A stretch of 64,000 nt of DNA, from contig NC_083703.1 of NCBI RefSeq assembly GCF_033118175.1, positions 81,026,501 through 81,090,500 of the forward strand, read 5' to 3'. The stretch is from Dama dama (Eukaryota > Chordata > Mammalia > Artiodactyla > Cervidae). The notes under the pieces were generated by a model. The model searched no databases. It worked only from the letters and a program-made list of their open reading frames with translations, and was not told the DNA's origin. Below, one piece after another: positions 35,450-47,400 of this stretch (position 1 is its first letter; each line of letters opens with the position of its first letter). The position numbers and the translations under genes are program-made.

Positions 35450-38400
35450 CTTACTGTCAGCCTTACTTTGATAAAATTGCCCTGATTTGCTATCCAGGCA
35501 CGACTGTGGCTCAGTAAAGCGCCAGCAGGTGAAGAGTCTCCAGTGAGTGGCTTTCCAAGAGAGGGAAATGAAACAGTTAAGCTCCCCTGAAAACCAATTT
35601 ATGCCAAGGACCGGATTCCGACTGGCATTCAGGCCAGTGCTAAAGATCTGAATTACAAATTTACAGAATTTGCTGCTCTGTAAGTAATTACTTTTCTTCC
35701 TAATGGAGCCTGTAATTTCCGGGGGTGGGGTGGGGTGGGTGGCTAGTGTCACTTGATTTCTACTGATAGAATGAACAGGATCTAGGCCAGAGAGGAGTTT
35801 AATTCTACTCACCGTGCGAACTGCCTTTTTATGAATAAAAGGCTGAGAAAGGGCTTGGGAGGATAGCTAAAAGCTGATAAGAATATTTTAGATTTCTGCA
35901 AAGTGCATTCCCTGCATTTGCAACTTGGGTGAGTTAACCCTGGCAATCATCTTCCTTTCCTCCTCTTTCAGGTAGGGTGGTGAGCTGATTCTAGTTTGTA
36001 AAGCTTAAGAACATTTTGGGATTCTTTGACAAAAGAGATGCTGCTCGGCAGGCCTGCTCCCTTCCCGGCACTTTGAGAGGGAGCCAGCAAGGCGCAGATT
36101 CGAACCTCTTGGAGTCTCATTAGACGGGTCCCCAGTGCATCTGTTTGCACACAAACAACAACAATGCAGCTAGAGTGTCTGTGTGTGTGTGCAAATCCCT
36201 GATAATTTGTTTAAAGGGCAGGGGGCACAACGAAACCACAAGGACTTCGCTCTCTTTCTCTTTTCCTTCCCTCTTTGGCATTTTCCTTGGGTGGCACGTG
36301 GCCCTCTCCCCAGGATGAATTCAGGAGAGACCTCAGGGGCTGCTGAGAACAACTGCAATTTGAATGAATTCTTTTACGGATATCAGTCCAGACATTGCCG
36401 TTGGCTGGAGCTGGCAAGCAGCATTTTTCTGTTGTTGTTTTTTGTTTTCCCTGATGGTGGCCAATTCAGCTCAACAGCCCAATTCTTGGAAAGGCCACGT
36501 CTTGACACAGGAGAAGACACTTCCATGTGCACCTAAAAATAAATAATAAGTTAATGAGTATGTCAGCTTCAAAAAGACACCTTTGCCCCTCCCCCAGGTG
36601 TTAATTTCTCTTTCTGTTTTGGGGTGTTCTTAACATTTTACTGTGTGTGGTTTTGCTATCCAAAGGGCATTCCTGGGCCCTGTAGTTTAAAGAACTTTAG
36701 CCCCTCTGTGAATCTGTGTCCCCGGAGCTTTCCTGCCCTCACTTGGGGAGTGGCTACTCTTTTCACCCCTAATCCAACAGGAAGCATGGAAATTAGTATT
36801 TATTGCAAATGCGTCAGGAATGGGCTCTCCAATCAAAACCAAACAAACCCCACCAAACTAAAAAAACAGAATTTTAACTTGCTTTGCAGGCTACAACTGG
36901 CTTTAGAATCTCCCCAATAATTTTTAGAGTCCTCTCTGGCTTAAGTTTTCTTGAAAACAGAACAAGCAATTTCATTCAAAGATGGCTCTCCTTTTTTGGC
37001 CAGGAGGATGGGAAACCAGTTATGGAAACCGTTGGCATGCTCTGCAGCAAGATTCTCAGCAGAGAACTTCTTTTTAAAAGTTTGAAAAATTTTTTCCAGG
37101 GTGGGGGGGCTCCTTCGGCATTAGTGAGTCAGCCTCGCCCTGGAGACATTTCTCATCAGGGCGAAAAGCCCCTGTGTCCAGTGAGGTGAAACTTGTCACC
37201 TTTCTCAAAAGACTGGCATGGCCGGAGCTCAAAGGTCACACCAGGCAACCCCCGCGGTGTTCAGAGACAAAGCCGTGACTGGCTGCCTGTTTGCCTTGAG
37301 TCATCCCATGTGCTGGGATGGGGATGATGGAGGGAACGTCATCCCCCACGGAGGTCTTCCCCAGAGGGTTTTTCCCCTGATCTGGGCCAAGTTAAGCATA
37401 GAGACATGAAGCAGCATGAGGTCATTCTCAGTGGGGTGAGTCACAAACAGTGAGGAATCTCCAGGTTCGGGCAGGAGGGCTGAAGAAGCCAAACCCACCC
37501 CAAGGAAAAAGCCTCTGGTCTTTTTCGGAAGCTGAGCTCTCAGGTACAGACGGTCCAAGCTGGGAGCCAGCGGGTCCTAGGAGCCAAGGGCCTCCCAAAC
37601 ATTTCTTTTTGGGAAATATTTTTGTCCTGAACACATTTTCCAAAGGCCCTTTTGCCCAAGCCAAAGTTTTATTTGCCTAAGGTATTGCCTTTTGAGGAGC
37701 AGGTGTTCAGTGCTGTTTCTAACCACGTGGTGGGGTGTACACACAGTGGGTTTGGAGGAGCCGCGGGTGCCCGTGGTTCTGGGTCAGTTACACATGTCCA
37801 TTTGCCTGTGTAAGACTGTGAACGTGTGCATGCGTCTATCTACCCCTATATGGAAACGCATGTTCCTGAGTATGTGTGTGTGCATCTGTGGGTATAAATA
37901 CACACCTGGATGTATGTGTCACTTGAGGACACTTTGACTGACTCTTAACCTCCAGCCCAAGGGATCGAAGCTTCTCAGCTCAACTGTAGAAGTTTGCCTA
38001 GCCCAACAACTCCCACGGTGGTCCATGACTCACCAACAAGGGGACAAAGGCCAGCCTCCTTGCCTGTAGGTAGAACCAACTTTGTGGTGCGATTCCTGCT
38101 CCAGGGCCCCCTGGGAGACAGAACGGAACTCTGCTCCAGCTGAGACCAGACCCTGCCCTGTCCTGCTCTTCCTGGCTTTCCTCTGGGAGCCCGCCTTCGG
38201 GTTTGAATGTGCACTGAATCTCTGTCAGTGTGGCCAGAGGCAGTGTGTGTATATCATACATGTGTGTGTGCATGCATATGTGCAAATATACACGTGCACA
38301 CAACACATCTGTACGCGCACACGCCGCCTGCGTATGAGGAAATCGAGGAAGATCTGGGAGAGGAAATAAGATGCAGGGGGAGCATCGATTTTCTGACATG

Positions 38401-38460
38401 GAAGATAAAGGCAGCTCAGACACAGCACAAGACCTGCTTTAAAAGCTGAACATTAAAAGA
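35450..38460. other. Intergenic sequence downstream of BCAS1
   Basis: No SINE, LINE or coding exon recognised over 3 kb, an unusually repeat-poor stretch for this window. 37840-38320 has TG/CA-rich segments. It could contain regulatory DNA for BCAS1, but nothing specific can be named. Confidence 0.5.
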
Positions 38461-38464
38461 TCGT

Positions 38465-39551
38465 TTAGATGTCAATGTATTTTTTTATTAAATCAGAAAA
38501 AGATACAGTATACACGATATCAGTCGATCATATGGCTGGGTTTTGAACTACATTTTAATACACCATGGTCCTATGTACTCCTCTGTACAAGTATTAAAAA
38601 AAAACTCAGGTATTTGAATAATCTGTAAATTTTTATTATTAACTAGGGTTATGGGAGGGTTTTATCAGAGCACATCCTGAGAACATTAGGAAATTACAGA
38701 CAGACTTGAGATAAGTGTCAGACAGAACAGATGAAGCAAGCCCCTCAGCCATCTGAGAAACATTAATAATGTAAGATTGCAGAGACCAAATCTTTGTTAG
38801 GGATACGGGATGCGGGACGAAAAGGAGAACTTGGCGCCCCCTAGTGTTTCAAAAATAAACTAGCAACGTCTTTTATTTGGTTTGGTTTGGGGTTTTGTTT
38901 TTTTTTTTGAAGTTGTAATCCTCGCCCTTGTCACTGAGCCTCAAAAAGCAATTGTTTTTCCAAATCATGTCAAGGCCTCTCCAGTCAGTCTTTTCGCTCT
39001 CGTCAATAACGTTCAAGGACCCTATTTGAAAAACAACTCATCCATTCCTTTGTCATTCCCCACACATTCCATTCCAGAAAATTGGCAACCTCCCAACAAC
39101 CCACAGCCCACGTTCTCCCTCCTTGAAACGTGAACTTAAACAAATGGATTTTCGCCTCTCCTCTTCAAGCCGAGAGGATGAGCACGCCTAGACTACAAAG
39201 CCTAATTCCTTCCAGCAGTCTTTTCCCTCTTGCAACTTACTTGCCCCTGGCCTTTTTTCTAACGTAGCCGGAATGCAGTCCTCTGCCCCTCCCCCACCCG
39301 GCGGGGTGCGCATCTTCGGACCTGGCCGGTTAACCTGCTCAGCCATCGTTACAGTTATTTACCGGGGAAGACTGGACCAGAGACGCAAATAATACACCTC
39401 AATATACAGCAGCTCAGGCTTAGCTCGGAGGCAGACTTTCATTGGATGGCCATCAGAAGAAAAAAATATACACATGGAGAGGGTTTGGGGGGAGATGAGT
39501 CGGGAGGAGACATCTCGGTCGCGGAACCTGATGGGAGCCGTGAAGATTTGT
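38465..39551 (-). other. BCAS1: BCAS1 3' untranslated region (end uncertain)
   Basis: Sequence downstream of the TAA on the minus strand, with no recognisable SINE or LINE inside. AATAAA hexamers on this strand occur at 38877-38872, 38637-38632 and 38489-38484. The last follows a T-rich stretch and gives a 3' UTR of about 1.07 kb, which I prefer. The others would give about 0.68 and 0.92 kb. Confidence 0.55.
38484..38489 (-). promoter_or_regulatory. BCAS1: Preferred BCAS1 polyadenylation signal AATAAA
   Basis: Canonical AATAAA on the minus strand about 1.06 kb after the stop codon, preceded by a T-rich segment, with repeats resuming further left. Two other AATAAA hexamers lie nearer the stop. 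Cleavage would fall near 38465. Confidence 0.4.
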
Positions 39552-39626
39552 TTACTTGGATTTGCCCACTGGTCCGATGGACACGGGGTCTGTTTGCACT
39601 TGAGCGTCCAACATCCGCTTCGGTCC
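39552..39626 (-). CDS. BCAS1: BCAS1 terminal coding exon, C-terminal 24 residues and stop
   Basis: The acceptor TTTCCTCCAG precedes 39626 and the TAA stop is at 39554-39552 (minus strand). The coding part is 75 nt. It begins [18 protein letters not shown] and ends PVGKSK, apparently identical to the human C-terminus as I recall it. The join from 41019 gives FFKGL-GPKRM, the human junction. The AQVQTD string fits the loose dynein light chain (LC8/DYNLL) recognition pattern with a central Q-T, and an interaction of this protein with that light chain is reported; assigning it to this string is inference. Confidence 0.97.
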
Positions 39627-41018
39627 CTGGAGGAAATACAAAAGAAGGTGAAGATCTGTAATATCAACAACAACGCTCGCCAGTTGTGTAGCACTTTATG
39701 CCAGGTGCCGTCCTAAATAAATACGCCGGATTCGTGGGTGGCGGGTAAGAGAACGGTCTCCGGTGAGCCGCCCGAGTTCCATACGTGTGTATATTCCTTC
39801 CTAGCTTGGTGAAATCTTGGACAGATGACTGAACCCTCTGTGCTTCAGTTTCCTCATCTTTAGAATAAAGGTGATGACATTTATCTCAGAGGGTTGTTCC
39901 AAGACAAAGTGAGGCCTGGCTTATGATGCACTAAGAACAGACCGCGGGGTGGGGGGCGTGGGGGGCGGTCGGGGCGCGGTGCAGAAAACCGTCCACAGTT
40001 AGAGCTAATTTCCATCAACCCTCTATTCACTTTCTAACCATATTGGCTGTTTACCTTCCTTACAAAACGTATCTCTGCAAAGTTTTCATGTTAACACCAA
40101 GTGGGCTGCTTTCTATCTAAATCCAAGCAGCAGATACAGGAGGAGGAGAAAGGGGCCAGAAGGAAGGATGTCACCATGAGCGCAAAGGTCACATGGGGAG
40201 TGGCTGGCGGGGTCGAGGCTGGGCTGGGCGGGGCTGAGGGCAGTTAGAAACTCATTTTCCGGAGGCGTCGAGGCGGCAACGGTTCCCTGGTTGGTGACAA
40301 GCCTGCTACTAGCATTGCCCTCTCAGGAGAGGGGTCAGGCAACCCCCGGGGAAATGTGCCTGGCCTGGAAGCCCTCGGGCCTTGACTGGATCCTTGCAAA
40401 GTGGCAGGAAAGCCCTCCCTTCTTCTCCACCACTGTTGGACTTTCGGGACAACAGGAAGATGGAGGAATTGAGGAAGAAGCATTTCTACCCCAAATGGAT
40501 GTAGCCATCATTAAAGAGGTGATGAATGCAAGGAAGCATGGCCTCAGAGAAAGCGCCAGTGACGTGAACTAGACTTAGTGTCCACCCACCGCTCACCGTC
40601 TCTGCAGGCATCACGGTGCCACAGCGCCATCTGCGCTCCAAGGCCGTCTGAGAAGTGTGCTGGCTGACTTTTCTGCTGTGGCCCCTCTATGGCCATTTCT
40701 GCTCTGTAGCAGCAAAACAGCCCCTGAAGGCGATAAGCAAGGGGCCAGCATTTCCTCGCCGGGCAGTTTTAAGAGCTTCCTCTTCACGTGGGGGTGGGCC
40801 AGGATCCTGCACAGCCGGCTTGAGCTGCCCCCCGCCCCGCGTCAGCATCTCACCCGCCTGCAGGCGCCGGGCTTTCTGCCCCTGGCACCCGGCAGGCGCT
40901 CCGGGCTTGTCTGGCACAGGCCCGGCCACCTGGTGGCCAGCCAGCCGGTCGCCTTTGGAGGCGGGACCCACAGCCGGGGCCCAAAAGCCCCGAGAGGGGA
41001 GGCGCCGCGTCTACGCAC
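39627..41018 (-). other. BCAS1: BCAS1 last intron
   Basis: A 1.39-kb intron with GTGCGT donor at its right end and TTTCCTCCAG acceptor at its left end. It contains a MIR at 39745-39930. The right part (40650-41018) is GC-rich and open in several frames on both strands, which I attribute to base composition. Confidence 0.85.
39745..39930 (+). repeat. MIR SINE remnant in the BCAS1 last intron
   Basis: CTTCAGTTTCCTCATCTTTA and CTCAGAGGGTTGTTCCAAGA, MIR core and tail. Confidence 0.75.
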
Positions 41019-41282
41019 CAGGCCCTTGAAGAATCCCCCGAGGGACTGCCGCCGCTTCTCGGGTCTCTTCTGGGACTTGTCCCCGTTCGGCAGCGAGTTC
41101 GCCTCCACGTTGGCTGGCTCCACGCCTGGGGCCGGCTCTTTGGCTTCCTGCTTGATGCCCTTCTGCTTGTTGGTCTCCGCGGCTGCCTTCTTGTCCTTGG
41201 ACGGGCCCTCTTTGCCCTTCTGGCCCGTAGCTGCCGCTTCCTGCTGTGGCGGAGCGACCACCTTCTCCGTGGGGTCCGAGGT
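41019..41282 (-). CDS. BCAS1: BCAS1 coding exon, 88 codons (TSDPTEK...GGFFKGL)
   Basis: The acceptor TTGCTCTAG precedes 41282 and the donor GTGCGT begins at 41018 (minus strand). The 264-nt exon is phase 0-0. It starts TSDPTEKVVAPPQQ, passes through a lysine/glutamate-rich region (GKEGPSKDKKAAAETNKQK, KQEAKEPAP), and ends QKRPEKRRQSLGGFFKGL. Human BCAS1 has QKRPEKRQQSLGGFFKGL at the end. The segment is strongly charged and likely disordered, closing with a basic patch followed by a short aromatic FF motif. The exon and adjoining intron are GC-rich. Reading past 41019 into the intron gives an artificial longer open frame ending in a proline/arginine-rich tail. Confidence 0.96.
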
Positions 41283-42366
41283 CTAGAGCAAGTTCAAACA
41301 AAGTGTATTTTTAGTGGCGGCAAGACAACGCTCAGGAGCAGGTGAATGAATACGTTAAGACAGAGATGTTCAAAGGCTGGATGGTGTCTATGTGCTTGTG
41401 AGTCCTGGGTGAGACGGAAGAAAATAAGAAAAGATGTGTCATACTTTTCATGGTATGAAGTCAGAGCAGGGACATTTATTTACCAATCTGATCATTCATT
41501 CATTGCTTTTTACTCCTCCTAGAACTAGAAGCTGTTCCTTGGAGAACCACCCTTCTCTCTGGTTTATTCCCTGTGGTTTTCACACACTAATTTCATCCTT
41601 GGACAAGGACACATGACCCAGACCTGGCCAGCCAGAGCATTGTGTATGACTGGGCTGCTGGGATTGGTTCAGACTGGCCAAAGACAGCTAAACCTGAGCT
41701 GATCTCAAAGATACGCTAGAACAACCAAAAGAGAGGTCTGTTCCCTCTCCTTTGCGCTGGAAGCTATGAAGATAAAAGCCTGGAGCACCATTTCTAGGAA
41801 AAAATCTGCTTGAAAAAGAAACCCGTGGACACAGAGGCAACGCAGAGATGAGAGCTGAAGAGAGAGAAAGGGAGCAAGACCCCATGTATCGCTGCCATCA
41901 CACTGGCCCTGGATCTAGCTGTTCCTGAAGCCCCTTTTCTCATGAGCCGGCTGTGAGAGGGTTTCTCCCACTTGCACCACATGTGACTTTTCCTGGGTAC
42001 GCCTGCTCTTCTCTGCGTGACTGTCTCCCTTAATCTCTGGTGTGACACGGCCATTTCATAAAACAGCAGTAAAAGAAGGTAACTGTTTTATTTGTGGTTT
42101 TGAACGGACATCTTTTCGTGGTGAAGTGCCATGTTTGCAGTCCTACTTGGTTCTTGTGGTTTGAAGGAATGAGGCTGTAAAATCCAAAATTCTAGGTAAA
42201 TTACAGATGCCCAAAAATCTGTTAGCAAGTAAAAGCCTTTTCCCCATAGTTTACTTGAACTGAAATGACGCTGGGGGCCATACAGATAAAATAAAAACGT
42301 GAAAGAGGCTAAGGGTTAGGATAATCAAGTGGTGACCTTACACTTGTAAAAGGCTGACTTTATTTT

Positions 42367-42963
42367 TGGGGGGCTCCAAAATCACTGCAGATGGTGATTG
42401 CAGCCATGAAATTAAAAGACGCTTACTCCTTGGAAGGAAAGCTACAACCAACCTAGATAGCATATTAAAAAGTAGAGACATTACTTTGCCAACAAAGGTC
42501 CATCTAGTCAAGGCTATGGTTTTTCCAGTAGTTATGTATGGATATGAGAGTTGGACTATAAAGAAAGCTGAGCGCAGAAGAATTGATGCTTTTCAACTGT
42601 GGTGTTGCAGAAGACTCTTGAGAGCCCCTTGGACTGCAAGGAGATCCAACCAGTCCATCCTAAAGGAGATCCGTCCTGGGTGTTCATTGGAAGGACTGAT
42701 GCTGAAGCTGAAACTCCAATACTTTGGCCACCTCTTGCGAAGAGCTGACTCACTGGAAAAGACCCTGATGTTGGGAGGGATTGGGGGCAGGAGGAGAAGG
42801 GGACGGCAGAGGATGAGATGGTTGGATGGCATCACCGACTTGATGGACATGAGTTTGAGTAAACTCTGGGAGATGGTGATGGACAGGGAGGCCTGGCGTG
42901 CTGCGATTCATGGGGTTGCAAAGAGTCAGACATGACTGAGCGACTGAACTGAACTGAACTGAA
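42367..42963 (+). mobile_element. BovB LINE 3' fragment with 189-codon open frame
   Basis: Open from 42366 to 42935. Encodes the region after the RT catalytic site (SHEIKRRLLLGRKATTNLDS, MVFPVVMYGYESWTIKKAER) to the end GVAKSQT, then terminal (CTGAA)n repeats at 42944-42962. It lies antisense within a BCAS1 intron. 5' truncated and without the catalytic residues. Confidence 0.92.
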
Positions 42964-43789
42964 AAGCAACCTAAGGCCAAAGAAATATTTCTCTAGTATA
43001 AGAAGAACAGTTCAAGCAATGCTGGCCTAAATGTTGGGGAGACAGATTGGAGTAGGGGGGACTGTGGTGAGCTGAATGTCACATGCCTTGTTTAAAAGGG
43101 CAACAGCTGCTCAGATCCACCAAAGATATGATTAGATTACAGCCTGGCACTGTCAGATCTATTGTTTTTCAGTGGAAACTTGACATCGAATTATGGTAAA
43201 TGCAAAATATGTTCATTTAAAAACAGACAGCAGAAGCTTTAAAGCCCTGTTGACAGCAAACAGCCACAACGCAATTATTCCTGCTGCTTCATCTGGCCCG
43301 CTGGATACACAGGCACAGCTTATGATCCATAAAACTTACGTCACAGAGTTCTACGGCAAAGTGGCAGTTTTGATTCAGAAGCCAGAAAGTAATCATTTCA
43401 CATCAGTGGATCAAACACACCCCTTAGACATGAGCAAGAAGACAGAGAAAAACTGTGCGGTCCTGAAGGCTCCCCCAGACTGCAGCACCCTGGAGAAGGG
43501 ATTCCTTGGAGCAAAGCCTCAGGCATCCAGGGCTCCCTGAGAAGCTGCTATACAAGCACACCTCCTGAGTGCTTTTGTTGGATCCCAGCTGCCTAAGTTG
43601 TGGCGGATGCTAAGAGGTCAAGTATAACAGGCACCCAGAGCAGACACTCGCCTCAGAAGGAGACAGACACCCCCAGCACGCTGCTCTGCCGAAGGGCAGA
43701 GACCAGCGGCCCTGCCACCCTTGTTCCCACACCCCGTCAGCTGGCTTTGCCCCGCAGAGGATTTCAAGACACGGCGAGTAGCTGAGCGC

Positions 43790-43935
43790 TCATTGTCTGG
43801 GGTCAGGAGAACATGGCGTGGCTCTGGTTTCACGCATCCTTGCTGTGTGACCGGGAATAAATGGTGTGACCGCTCAGCTTCCTCTTCTGGATGGGGTAAC
43901 AGTAACAACAACACAATCGTACCTCCCGGCACTGC
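43790..43935 (+). repeat. MIR SINE remnant
   Basis: CTTGCTGTGTGACCGGGAAT then CTCAGCTTCCTCTTCTGGAT. Confidence 0.7.
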
Positions 43936-44078
43936 CAGGACCACAACAGCTGGTGACGGAAAGCCCCCGGAGGACAGGGCGTCTGGATGCCGGACATAAA
44001 GGGAGCCACTGCCCTGGTCTGTCTGGGAGTGCGGGCGTCCCAGGACATGGACCTTAACAGCTTTAAACCAGAAGTTAC

Positions 44079-44288
44079 AGTGTGCTCGGTCGTGTCTGAC
44101 TCTCTGCGACCCCGTGGACTGCAGTCCGCCAGGCTCCTCCGTCCATGGGATTCTCCAGGCAAGACTACTGGAGTGGGTTGCCATTTCCTCCTCCAGGGGG
44201 TCTTCCCGACCCAGGGATTGAACCCACGTCTCTTGCGTCTCTTACATTGCAGGTGGATTCTTTACCACTACCGCCACCTGGGAAGCCC
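44079..44288 (-). mobile_element. Bov-tA SINE
   Basis: Reverse-complement body and head ending ACTACCGCCACCTGGGAAGC, within a BCAS1 intron and in the same orientation as the gene. Confidence 0.9.
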
Positions 44289-44379
44289 CCAAATCAGGAA
44301 AGTCCTGCAAACTGGGATGAACTGGTCCTCCTGGCTTAACACTCAGCGATGACTTTGTGGGACGGTGGGTCCCAGTGCC

Positions 44380-44820
44380 AGGTACAGAGGAGGTGCTCAG
44401 GAAATGTTTGCTGGATCGGGTGCCCCTGTGTCTCACCGGCCTCGTCCTAGCCCTGTTCATCCTGCTGCAGCCACCGGGGGCTTTTCTCACTTGCACAGAC
44501 TCTGAAAGCAGAGCCTTCTCCTGGCTGCGCTGCTGCTCGGGCTGTCTCAGGGCTTCAGGGGCCGCCTCGTTCCCATCAGGTCTCAGCCCAGCTGTGCTCC
44601 TTGGAGACGCAGTCCCAGCAGAGTCTGAGGAAGCCTGACCCCTTCTTGGGGAACACTGCTGAGTTTTCTTTATATGTAGGGTTTCTTTGCTCATGTGGAA
44701 GTGTTCTGACTCCCTCTGATGGAAGGGAAGCTCTAGAAGGATAAGACTGCCCTGTGTTCCTTCCATTGCTTTATCTCCAGCACCTCACCTGACACATGGT
44801 AAGTCTGGAATGAATGGCCA
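44380..44820 (+). repeat. L2 LINE remnant
   Basis: CATCAGGTCTCAGCCCAGC, GAGGAAGCCTGACCCCTTC and the terminal CACCTCACCTGACACATGGT match the general layout of L2 3' ends. It accounts for a long antisense open frame at 44766-44242. Confidence 0.6.
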
Positions 44821-45944
44821 GCAACCGGCCTTCCCAGTGTTCCCAAAACATTTCCCTTAGCACGTCACTCAGGTGTGAAGTGGGGAGTTCCCACAAACAG
44901 CTCTCCTTTGACACTGATTTTTTTTCAAGAAGGGAGCTTTCAGTGGGCCCTGTCTATTTACCACATGGTTGTGCCATCCCTATTAGCTTAATTTAAAAAA
45001 AAAAGCTTAGAAGCTAAATTCTGGAAGCAATACATGGCTGAGTCCTTTCTTTCAAGATGAGCTAAGAATCCGAACAGTGTATGATTGCTTTGTCATGAAA
45101 TGCAGAAGATTTAGAACCTTTGCTTGTTGTTTGACCCTATACACTCTGAAAATTTATAACAAAAATTATTCACATCTGAATCATTTGAGTGTGTCCTCTC
45201 CTAGAACCCAGGGACGTTGGCAGAAGCTGGAGGACAAGATCATCGGGAGGTCCCATTTGATTCAGACACTGGAAGCCACCCAGGCTGGGAATTCCTTGTG
45301 CTTTCTGTCTGTGGAAGCATCGTTAAGGCTTTTATAACACAGGGAAAATCTAAAAGGAGCAGAGAATGTCTACCCCTCCTTCTAAAATTAAACTAAGCAT
45401 TTGTCATCTCCCAATACTACACACAAATCTTCTCATGTCTGTATCCAAGACCCTGGAAAACAGAATTCTCAAAACATTCCTAGATGAGTGTAAATAGAAA
45501 GACATTTCCAGCTCATTCAGATTTCCAATGACTACAGTCAGATTTTAGAATCAAAATGATGGGCATAACTGTTTCACTGTCAGATTCCAGACAAAATGTA
45601 CAAACATATTTAAATATTCCATAGTGAATAACAGAAGTTTATCATGTTTCCAAGACAGTAACCTTTGGGATTTTTAGTTCCAAAGGGGTCTAGAATATAG
45701 GTTTGGAGGAGGGGTGGGCATAGTAGTCAGTTTAAAAAAAAAAGATGAAAATAATCTGAGTGCTGTAAAAGGCAATATATTCCATGTTGAAATGTATAAG
45801 AGAAACCAACTATTATAGAAGTAGAAATAATAAATTATTTAGTAATTTCTAGAATGTGTGCGTGTGATATGAACAACATTACAGGGCAGTAAATTACCGT
45901 CAGAAGCCATGATAGTCATGAAAGAGCAGCAAAAGCTACGGCTT

Positions 45945-46205
45945 TATATGTTGAAGTCCTAATCCCCAGAGTGAAAGTGTGTGGAGCAAGGAAGAATCGG
46001 GTTGGCCAAACATTCGTTTGAATGTTTGTCTGAATGAACTTTTTGGCCAGCCCAATAATTAAGGCTAATGGAGGTAGTAAGCATGGAGCCCTGATTCAAC
46101 AGGGTTGGTGTCTTTGTGAGAAGAGACACCAAAACGCTCGTTCTCTCTCCTCTCCGTGGTATTCTGTTATGGGAACTCATGCTGTTAGACAGCAACTAAA
46201 ATTCA
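45945..46205 (+). repeat. Old LTR-like repeat, copy 1
   Basis: TTGAAGTCCTAATCCCCAGA, then TGTCTTTGTGAGAAGAGACA and GTTCTCTCTCCTCTCC, typical of ancient ERVL/MaLR-type LTR or similar repeats. Interrupted by the mariner-like palindrome. Related to the copy at 47221-47400. Confidence 0.5.
46005..46066. mobile_element. Mariner-like palindromic element
   Basis: GGGTTGGCCAAACATTCG at the left and GAACTTTTTGGCCAGCCC at the right form imperfect inverted repeats around a short centre. These resemble ruminant mariner termini reduced to a near-palindrome. Confidence 0.65.
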
Positions 46206-46244
46206 CTGACTCCTCTCTACCAGGAATGTTCCAAGTGCTTCACA

Positions 46245-46478
46245 CGTATGCTGCTAAGTCACTTCAGTCGTGTCCGACTCTGTGCGACCCCGTCCCTGGG
46301 ATTCTCCAGGCAAGAACACTGGAGTGGTTGCCATTTCCTTCTCCAGTGCATGAAAGTGAAAAGTGCTCAGTCATGTCTGACTCTTCTCGACCCCATGGAC
46401 TGCAGCCTACCAGGCTCCTCCGTCCATGGGATTTTCCAGGCAAGAGTACTGGAGTAGGGTGCCATTGCCTTCTCTGTT
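46245..46478 (-). mobile_element. BOV-A2 SINE dimer
   Basis: Two reverse-complement BovA units joined at the CATGAAAGTGAAAAGTGC linker. The first unit has lost about 25 bp near 46291. Confidence 0.87.
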
Positions 46479-46499
46479 CACACGTATAGATTCATCTAA

Positions 46500-46680
46500 A
46501 TATGACAGTCCTATAAAGCAGTACGTTTCCTAGCCCCATTATAGAAATGAGGAAACTGAGGCCTGGAGGGATTGGTAATTTGCTTTTAGTCACACAACCA
46601 AAAAATAGCTGAGCCAGGATTCACACCCAGACAGTTTGAAGCCTGCAGCCCATACTCTTAACCATGTCTCCGTATTGCCA
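46500..46680 (-). repeat. MIR SINE remnant
   Basis: ATAGAAATGAGGAAACTGAG and TAGCTGAGCCAGGATTCACA, the reverse-complement MIR core. Confidence 0.78.
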
Positions 46681-47220
46681 AAATTAGAAGAATATTTGAT
46701 GACATTTTTTTGGAAGTATATTTCTAAGTTAAGAAAGAGTGCAGATTATAAAATAGGATGTTGAGCATGAAATGATTCCCACTGGGAGAAAAAAAAAGAT
46801 ATGTATAGTTATACAAACAGAGCTATTTCTTTAGGATAGAGAAAATGACAGACACCACCCCCATGACCCTATGTCTTTCACTGGTCTGTTCCAGAAACAG
46901 CTGCTACTATGTACCAGGCACCATGCCGTGTGAAAAAAACAGGACAGGTCCCTGGTCCCTGCTTTGCTCCCCAAGCGCTCCAGACAGCGGTGGGAGGGGG
47001 AAGGGGGAGACAGATGACTAACGGACAAATGACTGACTGCAGTGTGTGGTAAGTGCCATGAAGTAAAGGCACGAGGTGCAGTGATGAACGGTGGAAAGGG
47101 AACAGGTTTTTGAGGAGGTGACGTTTAAGCCAAGATGTGAAGAACGAGGAGGAATTATCCATATGTAGAGATGGAAGAGCATGTGTGAGGCTTTACAGTA
47201 AGAAGTAGCTGAGGAAAGCC

Positions 47221-47400
47221 AGCTTGTCCGTGAAAGTATTTGGAGTAAAGAATTAAGGCTAATTAATGTCATAAAGATGGGGCCCTCAACTAACAGAATT
47301 AGTGTCTTTGTAAGAAGAGAAATCAACACACTCATTTTCTCTCCTCTCTCTGGTACCGTATGGTAGCTCATGTTGATAAACACAGTAATGAACATTTATT
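47221..47400 (+). repeat. Old LTR-like repeat, copy 2
   Basis: GAATTAAGGCTAATTAATGT, GTGTCTTTGTAAGAAGAGAA and ATTTTCTCTCCTCTCTCTGG align with copy 1 over about 150 bp in the same orientation. Exact family unknown. Confidence 0.5.

Noticed and set aside
40842..41018. Extension of the BCAS1 88-codon exon to the left
   Set aside because: The GTGCGT donor at 41018 and the human-matching junction to the next exon show that this is intron read-through.
40655..41286. 124- and 209-codon plus-strand open frames
   Set aside because: They are antisense to the true BCAS1 exon and GC-rich intron, and reflect composition.
44242..44766. 174-codon minus-strand open frame within BCAS1, tested as an extra exon (about 44635-44492, phase 0-0, donor GTGAGA)
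   Set aside because: The sequence aligns in layout with an antisense L2 element plus a SINE, the acceptor tract is weak, and I know of no matching BCAS1 segment.
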